Assembly (NCBI GenBank): GCA_035507915.1
Contig: DATJNS010000257.1
Span: forward strand, 1 to 20,846
Length of the DNA: 20,846 nt
DNA from: JACQAI01 sp035507915
GTDB lineage: Bacteria; Pseudomonadota; Alphaproteobacteria; Elsterales; Elsteraceae
Reading direction: 5' to 3'
The notes under the pieces were generated by a model, which saw only the letters and a program-made list of their open reading frames with translations, was not told the DNA's origin and ran no database searches. A program made the position numbers and the translations under genes. Numbering within the stretch: position 1 is the stretch's first letter; each line of letters starts with the position of its first letter. Of this stretch, positions 15,410 to 20,846 are shown one piece after another.

Positions 15410-15808
15410 TCAGTTACCGATCAAGTCGCCAGAGTCGCGCGATCGTCCTCTGGGTTGCTTGGTTCGTCCGCGTTTTGCCGCGACCCGGCGCGCCGCGTCG
15501 AGCGCGAGGCGCGCCCACGCGACCAGATCGTCGGGCTCGTCGAACAGCCGCTCCGGCGCGCGCCAGAAGGCGAGATCGATCATGCTGCCTCGTTTCTTGT
15601 AGTTGAGCGGCGGCGCGGACGCGGCTTCGGCGAAGGCCGCCTGGTTGTGGTCGTCGACCCGGAAATAGAGCGTGTTGTCCGTCACCATGCCGAGCATCAC
15701 GCCGTCGCAGAACACGCCGGTCTTGCCGAACATGCGCCGCATGGTGACGCGGCCGAGCGGCGCCAGCTGCTCGCGCAGGAATTCGGCGAAGCTGTCGCTG
15801 GCGACCAT
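15410..15808 (-). CDS. TfoX N-terminal domain protein
   Basis: A 132-residue protein consisting of one TfoX-N domain: TMRRMFGKTGVFCDGVMLGM, TLYFRVDDHNQAAF, LNYKKRGSMIDLAFWRAPERL and DDLVAWARLALDAARR. A basic tail (KRGRTKQPRGRSRD) follows. The domain is named after the competence regulator TfoX, but stand-alone versions are widespread in alphaproteobacteria and have no agreed function. ATG 15808 is the natural start, only 11 bases after the dihydropyrimidinase stop, so the genes are probably co-transcribed. No strong ribosome site is seen. The link to the catabolic island may be only positional. Confidence 0.87.
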   Translation of the reverse strand: MVASDSFAEFLREQLAPLGRVTMRRMFGKTGVFCDGVMLGMVTDNTLYFRVDDHNQAAFAEAASAPPLNYKKRGSMIDLAFWRAPERLFDEPDDLVAWARLALDAARRVAAKRGRTKQPRGRSRDSGDLIGN

Positions 15809-15819
15809 CCGTCCGGCGC

Positions 15820-17259
15820 TCAGTAATGCGGGCCCCGTCCCAGGCGCGACGCGGCCGGCTTGGGCAGGTCGCAGGGCAGGAAGCGGCCGCGCCCGGGCGT
15901 CGCCGCGACCGTGCCGTCGTTCCACACCATCTCGCCGCGCGACAGCGTGTATTTGGGCCAGCCGGTCAGCGCCATGCCCTCGTAGGGCGTGTAGTCGACA
16001 TTGTGGTGCAGCAGCGCGTTGGTCAGCGTCAGCTTGCGCGCCGGATCCCACAGCACGAGGTCGGCGTCGGATCCCACCGCGATCGTGCCCTTGCGCGGAT
16101 GGAGCCCGTAGATCTTGGCCGGGTTGGTCGCGGTCAGCGCGACGAACTGGCCGAGCTCGAGTCGGCCCGCCATCACGCCCTCGGAGAACAACAGCGGCAG
16201 GCGCGTCTCGATGCCCGGGATGCCGTTGGGCACCGCCTTGAAGGGCGCGTCGACGCCGGCGTTGCGCTTGCCCCTGGGATCGTCGAAGCGGAACGGCGCA
16301 TGGTCCGACGAGAACACCTGGAACACGCCGCCGGTCAGGCCCTGCCACACGAACGGCTGGTTGTCCTTGCCGCGCGGCGGCGGGCTGCAGATGCAGCGCG
16401 CGCCCTCGAAGCCCGGATGATCGAGATCCTCCTCGGACAGGAACAGATATTGCGGGCAGGTCTCGGCGTAGATCTTGAGCCCGCGGCCCTGCGCCCAGCG
16501 GATCTGCTCGATCGCCTCGCGGCTCGACACGTGGACGATCAGCACCGGCACGTCGATCAGCTCGGCGAGCGTGATGGCGCGGTGGGTCGCCTCGCGCTCG
16601 ACCGGCGCCGGCCGCGACGTCGCGTGGTATTTCGGCGCGGTGCGGCCGGCCGCCTCGAGCTTCTCGGTCAGCCAGGCGATGCAGTCGGTGTTCTCGGCGT
16701 GGATCATCGCCATGGCGCCCTCGCGGCGCGCGAACTCGAGCACGTCGAGGATCTGGCGGTCGTCGAGCTTCAGGTCGTCGTAGGTCATGTAGATCTTGAA
16801 CGACGTGTAGCCGTCGCGCAGCAGCGCCGGCAGCTCCTGCCCCAGCACCTGCTCGTTGGGGTCGGAGATGATCAGGTGGAAAGCGTAGTCGATCACCGCC
16901 TTGCCGGCGGCGCGCGCGTGATAGTCGGTCACCGCGGCGCGCAAGGACTGGCCCTTGGCCTGCGCGGCGAACGGGATCACGGTCGTGGTGCCGCCGCACG
17001 CCGCCGCGATCGTGCCAGTGCGGAAGTCGTCGGCCATGCGCGAGCCGTCGCCGGTCGGCTGGTCGAGATGGCAGTGGCCGTCGACCCCGCCGGGCAGGAT
17101 CAGGAGCCCGCCGGCGTCGAGCTCGCGCGCGCCCGCGCCGCCCGGCAGGTGCTCGGCGAGGGCCGCGACCTTGCCGTCGCGCACGCCGACGTCGCAGCGG
17201 CTGACGTCGGACGCCGTCGCGACCGTGCCGTTGCGGATCACCAGGTCGAACGCGCTCAT
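15820..17259 (-). CDS. hydA: Dihydropyrimidinase / D-hydantoinase (zinc amidohydrolase)
   Basis: A 479-residue cytosolic TIM-barrel amidohydrolase that hydrolyses the cyclic amide of dihydropyrimidines or 5-substituted hydantoins to N-carbamoyl amino acids. The binuclear metal centre is complete: His62/His64 (GHCHLDQP), Lys155 (SFKIYMTY, the lysine that is carboxylated in the family), His187 (HAEN), His243 (VHVSS) and Asp319 (SSDHAPF). Tyr160, five residues after the lysine, matches the catalytic tyrosine of D-hydantoinases. ATG 17259 overlaps the TGA of the upstream racemase-fold gene as ATGA, with AAGGAG upstream. Length is typical. The downstream N-carbamoylase usually needed is not in this window. 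Exact substrate cannot be separated among dihydropyrimidines, hydantoins and similar ureides. Confidence 0.93.
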   Translation of the reverse strand: MSAFDLVIRNGTVATASDVSRCDVGVRDGKVAALAEHLPGGAGARELDAGGLLILPGGVDGHCHLDQPTGDGSRMADDFRTGTIAAACGGTTTVIPFAAQAKGQSLRAAVTDYHARAAGKAVIDYAFHLIISDPNEQVLGQELPALLRDGYTSFKIYMTYDDLKLDDRQILDVLEFARREGAMAMIHAENTDCIAWLTEKLEAAGRTAPKYHATSRPAPVEREATHRAITLAELIDVPVLIVHVSSREAIEQIRWAQGRGLKIYAETCPQYLFLSEEDLDHPGFEGARCICSPPPRGKDNQPFVWQGLTGGVFQVFSSDHAPFRFDDPRGKRNAGVDAPFKAVPNGIPGIETRLPLLFSEGVMAGRLELGQFVALTATNPAKIYGLHPRKGTIAVGSDADLVLWDPARKLTLTNALLHHNVDYTPYEGMALTGWPKYTLSRGEMVWNDGTVAATPGRGRFLPCDLPKPAASRLGRGPHY

Positions 17260-18017
17260 GCCTGCTCCTTGCCCCCCACCTGCTTGTCGCCGAACAGCGC
17301 CCGGACGGCGTCGGCGACGCCGCCGAGCTCGCGCGCCGGCACCCGAGCGTAGCTGCCGGCGCGCGGCTTGGGGAGGCCGAGCCGCGCCAGCATCTCGGCG
17401 AACGCGACGCCGCACGCGATGCCGTCGAGCACCGGCACCGGCGCGCGCGGCTGCAAGGTCCCGGCGCTGCCGGCGAACGCCGCGCCGGCGATCACGACCG
17501 CGTCGGCGCCGCGCGCGACCAGCCGCTCGATCCCGGCAAGCAGCGGCGCGGCGAAGCCGTCGGGATCGGCGAACGCGGCGGGCGGCGCATCGAGCGCCTC
17601 GATGCCGGCCAGCCGGCTCGCCAGCCCGTAGGCGGCGACCAGCTCGCGCGACCACGCGCCGGCGCGCGCGCCGAAGGTCAGCACGCCGAACGCGCCGCCG
17701 ACCGTGCACGCGGTCAGCAGCGCCGCCTCCGTGATGCCGACCACCGGGATCGGCAGCAGCTCGCGCGTCGCGCCGAGGCCGGCGTCGCTCGAGATCGCCA
17801 CCACCACCGCGTCGCAGCCGGCGTGATGGCGCGCCGCCGCCTCGAGCACCGCATGCGCCGCGATCGCGTCCTCGGCGCGCGTGCCGACGACGCGCGCGCC
17901 GAACGGCGCGCTCACCGCGACGATCTCGGTGCCCGGGCTCGCGGCGGCGCGCGCGGTCGCGGCGATCCGCGCCGTGATCGCGTCCGTCGTGTTGCCGTTG
18001 ACCACCAGCAGCTTCAT
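17256..18017 (-). CDS. Asp/Glu/hydantoin racemase superfamily protein lacking both catalytic cysteines (copy 2)
   Basis: A 253-residue paralogue of the protein at 6363-7106. It starts MKLLVVNGNTTDAITARI, with Gly8 where most relatives have Pro. The first catalytic-cysteine position reads VVVAISSDAGLGATREL, giving Ile75, and the second reads VVIAGAAFAGSAG, giving Gly178. Neither cysteine is kept. The LTAC segment (Cys104) is shared with copy 1, as is the following GxxFxxxTF pattern. ATG 18017 follows GGGGGCGAG on the minus strand. The gene overlaps the dihydropyrimidinase start by 4 nt, a tight coupling that argues for a role with that enzyme (inference). A racemase function by the two-cysteine mechanism is not supported. 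Confidence 0.85.
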   Translation of the reverse strand: MKLLVVNGNTTDAITARIAATARAAASPGTEIVAVSAPFGARVVGTRAEDAIAAHAVLEAAARHHAGCDAVVVAISSDAGLGATRELLPIPVVGITEAALLTACTVGGAFGVLTFGARAGAWSRELVAAYGLASRLAGIEALDAPPAAFADPDGFAAPLLAGIERLVARGADAVVIAGAAFAGSAGTLQPRAPVPVLDGIACGVAFAEMLARLGLPKPRAGSYARVPARELGGVADAVRALFGDKQVGGKEQA

Positions 18018-18043
18018 GCTCGCCCCCGCGCGGCCGCCGCGTT

Positions 18044-18080
18044 CGCTATACAGACGACCGCCGATCCCGGCATTATAGCG
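18044..18080. promoter_or_regulatory. Candidate back-to-back promoters / operator between divergent genes
   Basis: CGCTATA (18044-18050) and TATAGCG (18074-18080) form a perfect 7-bp inverted repeat with 23 bases between. Each arm provides TATAGC as a possible -10 element, one firing left toward the racemase-fold gene (start 18017) and one right toward the PuuE-like gene (start 18125). The matching -35 regions are not good. The pair could instead be an operator. Confidence 0.35.
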
Positions 18081-18124
18081 GCGCCCCGCGCCCGGTGGCG
18101 CAGCTTCGACGGACGACGCAGCTC

Positions 18125-19021
18125 ATGACCAGCACGCGCGATCTTCGCGGCTATGGCGGCCAGCCGCCCGACCCGGCCTGGCCGGGCGGCGCGCGCGTCG
18201 CGGTGTCGTTCGTCGTCAATGTCGAGGAGGGCGCCGAGCTCAGCGTGACGGACGGCGACGAGGCCAACGAGGTCGCCCACGAGATCCCGCACGAGGTGAT
18301 CGGCAAGCCCGACGTCGGCATGGACAGCCACTTCGAGTACGGCACGCGCGCCGGCTACTGGCGCACCATGGCGGCGCTCGACGCCGCCGGCGCGCCGTCG
18401 ACCGTGAGCAGCTGCGGCCGCGCGATCGAACGCTCGCCGTGGCTCGGCACCGACGCCGTCGCGCGCGGCCACGAGCTCGCCTGCCACGGCTGGCGCTGGG
18501 AAGGCCACGACGCGATGGACGAGGCGACCGAGCGCGCGACCATCGCGCGCACGGTGCGCGCGATCCGCGCAGCCGCCGGCGTGACGCCGGTCGGCTGGCA
18601 CACCAAGTCGTCGGCGTCGGCCAACACGCGCCGGCTGCTGATCGAGCACGGCGGCTTCCTCTACGACAGCGACGCCTACAACGACGACCTGCCCTACTTC
18701 GTCGCGGTCGCGGGCGCGCGCCACCTCGTGATGCCCTACAGCTTCGACACCAACGACATGCATTTCCACCAGGGCCGGCAGAAGTTCGTCACCGCGAGCC
18801 ATTTCGCCGACTACGTGATCGACGCCTTCGACTGCCTGTGGCGCGAGGGCGCGCACGCGCCCAAGCTGATGTCGGTCGGGCTGCACCTGCGCATCATCGG
18901 CCGGCCCGGCCGCATCGGCGGGCTCGAGCGCGTGCTCGCGCACATGCGCCAGAAGGGCCACGCCTGGATCGCGCGGCGCGACGCGATCGCGCGCCACTGG
19001 ATCGAGCGCTTCGGCCGCTGA
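18125..19021 (+). CDS. PuuE-type polysaccharide-deacetylase-fold amidohydrolase (allantoinase-like)
   Basis: A 298-residue NodB-fold protein of the PuuE branch, whose characterised member is a metal-independent allantoinase. Hallmarks run in order: RDLRGYGGQPPDPAWPGGARV (from residue 5), FVVNVEEGAE, FEYGTRAGYWR, ELACHGWRWEGHDAMDEATE, GWHTKSSASANTRRLL, YDSDAYNDDLPYF, MPYSFDTNDMHF, SVGLHLRIIGRPGRIGGL and a final WIARRDAIARHW. Length matches the family. ATG 18125 gives the conserved N-terminus; a GTG at 18095 would add ten residues. No strong ribosome site is seen. It overlaps the next gene by one base (TGATG). It should open a ureide, cyclic imide or deacetylate an amide; paralogues of this family are many and mostly untested, so allantoin is only one candidate. 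Confidence 0.87.
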   Translation: MTSTRDLRGYGGQPPDPAWPGGARVAVSFVVNVEEGAELSVTDGDEANEVAHEIPHEVIGKPDVGMDSHFEYGTRAGYWRTMAALDAAGAPSTVSSCGRAIERSPWLGTDAVARGHELACHGWRWEGHDAMDEATERATIARTVRAIRAAAGVTPVGWHTKSSASANTRRLLIEHGGFLYDSDAYNDDLPYFVAVAGARHLVMPYSFDTNDMHFHQGRQKFVTASHFADYVIDAFDCLWREGAHAPKLMSVGLHLRIIGRPGRIGGLERVLAHMRQKGHAWIARRDAIARHWIERFGR

Positions 19022-20385
19022 TGCCGATACCCGAGCCGTTGAACCCGCCGCCGGCACGCTGCGACACGCTGATCACCGCCGACACGGTGCTGACCGCCGA
19101 TCCGGCGCGACCCGAGATCGCCGCCGCCGCCATCGCGATCGCGGGCGAGCGCATCGCCTGGCTCGGCCCGGCACGCGACCTGCCGCCTGGTTTCGGCGCA
19201 ACGCAACGCATCGACCTCGCGGGCCACGCCGTCATCCCCGGCCTCGTCAACGTGCACACGCACGCGCTCCTCGTCGTGGTGCGCGGCGTCGCCGAGGATC
19301 TCGGTTTCGCGCCGGCCTACACGCCGGGCATTCCGCAGGGCCACATGATGCGGCCCGACGAGGCGGTCGCGCTGGCGCGGCTCGGCGCGTGCGAGGCCAT
19401 GCTGTTCGGCTCGACCCTGATCAACGACAGCCACGTGCACGCCGACGCGACCCTGCCCGCGATGGCCGCGCTCGGGCTGCGCGTCTATGCCTGCAACCGC
19501 ATCCACGACGTCGACTTCTCCGGCGTCGCGAGCGGGCGCTGGGACCACGACGACGCGATCGGCGCGGCGACGCTCGATGCGGCGCTGGCGTTGGCGCAGC
19601 GCTTCCACGACAAAGGCCGCACCGGCGTGCAGCTCGCCGCGCACGCGCCCGACACCTGCTCCGACCGCTTTCTCGGCAGGATCGCCGAGGCGGCGCGCCG
19701 GCACGATCTGCGCGTCACCACGCACCTGTCGCAGAGCACGCTCGAGAACCGCCGCGTCGCCGCGCGCAGCGGCAAGACCCCCGCCGAGCTGCTCGACGCG
19801 GTCGGGCTGCTCGACGACCGGCTGGTCGCCGCGCATTGCATCCACGTCACCGACGCGGACATCGCGCGCATCGGCGGCGCGCGCGTCACCGTCGCGCACA
19901 TCCCGAAGGGCAATGCGACCGGCGGCACGATGGCGCCGACCCTGAAGCTGCGCCAGGCCGGCGCGCGCATCGCGCTCGGCACCGACAACATGCACGCCGA
20001 CATGGTCGAGGTGCTGCGCTGGGCGGTCGCGATCTCGCGCCTGCAGGCGGGCCAGGTGACCGGCGGCTGGCAACCCGAGGACGTGCTCGCCATGGCGACC
20101 ATCGAGGGCGCGCGCGCCATGGGGCTCGAGCACGACATCGGCAGCCTTGCCGTCGGCAAGAAGGCCGACCTGGTCGCGCTCGATTTCCGCCGCGCCCACC
20201 TGACGCCGGCGCGCGACCCGCTGGGCACGCTCGTGCATGTCGGCCAGGGCCGCGACGTCAGCCTCGTGATGGTCGACGGCGAGGTAATCGTGCGCGACGG
20301 CCGCCCGACCCACGCCGACCTCGAGGGCATCCGCCGCGACGCCGCCGCCGCCGCCAAGGCGCTGTGGGAACGGGCGCGGGGCTAG
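19021..20385 (+). CDS. ATZ/TRZ/cytosine-deaminase-like metal-dependent amidohydrolase
   Basis: A 454-residue amidohydrolase of the subtype III mononuclear-metal group (SAH deaminase, TrzN, AtzB, guanine deaminase relatives). Metal ligands are present: His79 and His81 (GLVNVHTHA), His235 (TTHLSQ) and Asp322 (LGTDN). His272 (AHCIH) and His208 (AHAPDTCS) are also conserved. The HxxE motif reads HLSQ, so Gln238 replaces the Glu that acts as acid/base in many deaminases. Composite N- and C-terminal beta-sandwich parts are visible (residues 13-75 and about 365-430, ending GSLAVGKKADLVALD). ATG 19021 shares a base with the preceding TGA. It is likely co-translated with the PuuE-like enzyme and may act on the same pathway. 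Substrate unknown. Confidence 0.9.
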   Translation: MPIPEPLNPPPARCDTLITADTVLTADPARPEIAAAAIAIAGERIAWLGPARDLPPGFGATQRIDLAGHAVIPGLVNVHTHALLVVVRGVAEDLGFAPAYTPGIPQGHMMRPDEAVALARLGACEAMLFGSTLINDSHVHADATLPAMAALGLRVYACNRIHDVDFSGVASGRWDHDDAIGAATLDAALALAQRFHDKGRTGVQLAAHAPDTCSDRFLGRIAEAARRHDLRVTTHLSQSTLENRRVAARSGKTPAELLDAVGLLDDRLVAAHCIHVTDADIARIGGARVTVAHIPKGNATGGTMAPTLKLRQAGARIALGTDNMHADMVEVLRWAVAISRLQAGQVTGGWQPEDVLAMATIEGARAMGLEHDIGSLAVGKKADLVALDFRRAHLTPARDPLGTLVHVGQGRDVSLVMVDGEVIVRDGRPTHADLEGIRRDAAAAAKALWERARG

Positions 20386-20399
20386 ATCACATCTCTCCG

Positions 20400-20519
20400 C
20401 GTCATTGCGAGCGCCGCGAAGCAGTCCAGAGGGCGCTCGACGGCGCCCTGGATTGCTTCGTCGCGGAGCCTGTCCTCGGGCCGCGCATGCGCGGACCCGT
20501 GGGCTCCTCCGCAATGACG
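20400..20519. repeat. Alphaproteobacterial-type foldback repeat (CGTCATTGCGAGCG element)
   Basis: The element opens CGTCATTGCGAGCGCCGCGA (20400) and closes CTCCTCCGCAATGACG (20504-20519), which are inverted copies. Inside, AAGCAGTCCAGAGGGCGC (20419-20436) pairs with GCGCCCTGGATTGCTT (20443-20458), and a third hairpin has the palindrome CCGCGCATGCGCGG (20481-20494). The whole can form a branched cruciform. Elements of this kind occur in many copies between genes in several alphaproteobacterial genomes (recalled, not searched). It fills most of the 180-base gap between the last two genes. Confidence 0.85.
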
Positions 20520-20565
20520 ATGATGAGCGCTATCCTGACGGTCGTGAATGCGCGAGGATCCGCAC

Positions 20566-20846
20566 ATGCCCGACACACGCACGATCGCCACCGCGTCCGG
20601 TCTGCGCTTCGACGCCTGGGTCGACGGGCCGGAGAGCGGCGCGCTGGTGCTGCTGCTGCACGGCTTCCCGCAGGCGCGCCATTCCTGGCGCGACGTGCTG
20701 CCGGCGCTGGCGCGCGCCGGCTACCGCGCGGCGGCGCCCGACCAGCGCGGCTACTCGCCGGGCGCGCGGCCGGATCCCGCCGACCTCGCGAACTACGCCT
20801 ACGATCGCCTGGTCGACGACGTGATCGAGCTCGCCGCCGCGCTCGG
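20566..20846 (+). CDS. Alpha/beta hydrolase, N-terminal part (cut by window end)
   Basis: The first 93 codons of an alpha/beta hydrolase fold enzyme. ATG 20566 follows GAGGAT by about seven bases. The protein starts MPDTRTIATASGLRFDAWVD, then the beta-strand and oxyanion-hole motif LVLLLHGFPQARHSWRDVLP, and APDQRGYSPGARP, which are typical of epoxide hydrolase/haloalkane dehalogenase/esterase relatives. The nucleophile elbow lies beyond the window, so the catalytic class cannot be read. It is separated from the amidohydrolase by a foldback repeat and probably has its own promoter, though AT-rich elements are not evident. Confidence 0.88.
   Translation, partial: MPDTRTIATASGLRFDAWVDGPESGALVLLLHGFPQARHSWRDVLPALARAGYRAAAPDQRGYSPGARPDPADLANYAYDRLVDDVIELAAAL

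Noticed and set aside
15410..15808. TfoX-like gene as evidence of a competence system
   Set aside because: Only the N-terminal domain is present and no competence genes are nearby. Stand-alone TfoX-N proteins are common and of unknown role.
18811..20514. Long minus-strand open frame opposite the amidohydrolase
   Set aside because: It is an antisense shadow. The sense frame carries complete metal-binding motifs and an overlapping start/stop with its neighbour.
20382..20591. Small minus-strand frame ending in a DCFAALAMT-like peptide
   Set aside because: This peptide is the usual translation of the CGTCATTGCGAGCG repeat and is not a gene.

Overview
The window is very GC-rich, densely coded DNA, probably from an alphaproteobacterium. 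The evidence is strong G/C bias at third positions, Bug/TctC and HyuAB families, and an intergenic foldback repeat (20400-20519) beginning CGTCATTGCGAGCG, a type I associate with Bradyrhizobium- or Rhodospirillales-like genomes. The genus cannot be fixed from the sequence. I see no rRNA, tRNA, CRISPR array, transposase or phage gene. Seventeen genes are supported, the last cut by the window edge.

Layout: (1) 79-2810 (-) is a two-gene envelope operon, an acyltransferase-3 membrane protein followed by a GT39-type glycosyltransferase, read divergently from a membrane-anchored LytTR regulator (2809-3813, +). (2) 3858-4829 (+) is an orphan Bug/TctC periplasmic binding protein, convergent with a secreted PQQ sugar-dehydrogenase-like beta-propeller (4875-6278, -); a hairpin lies between their ends. 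(3) 6363-15402 (+) is a run of seven genes in one direction: an Asp/Glu-racemase-superfamily protein, HyuA, HyuB, then a PotABCD-type ABC importer in the order ATPase, binding protein, permease, permease. (4) 15410-18017 (-) is a second racemase-superfamily protein, a zinc dihydropyrimidinase/D-hydantoinase (4-nt overlap) and a small TfoX-N-domain protein. (5) 18125-20385 (+) is a PuuE-type polysaccharide-deacetylase-fold amidohydrolase overlapped by 1 nt by an ATZ/TRZ/cytosine-deaminase-like amidohydrolase. An alpha/beta hydrolase begins at 20566 and runs off the end.

Working together (inference): regions 3 to 5 look like one catabolic island for a cyclic amide, ureide or related nitrogen heterocycle. 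The importer brings the compound in. Four structurally unrelated hydrolase types (HyuAB, zinc hydantoinase, PuuE-like, ATZ/TRZ-like) could open rings or remove amino groups, and two racemase-fold proteins are interleaved. No N-carbamoylase is visible, so any hydantoin route is incomplete within the window. Both racemase-fold proteins lack the two cysteines that define catalysis in the classical family, and the ATZ/TRZ-like protein has Gln where many relatives have Glu in the HxxE motif. The true substrate and reactions may therefore differ from standard annotation.

Three families of small foldback repeats are present: poly-C/G elements on both sides of hyuA, a GGAGTC-rich element at the binding-protein/permease junction that appears to be translated, and the element between the last two genes.
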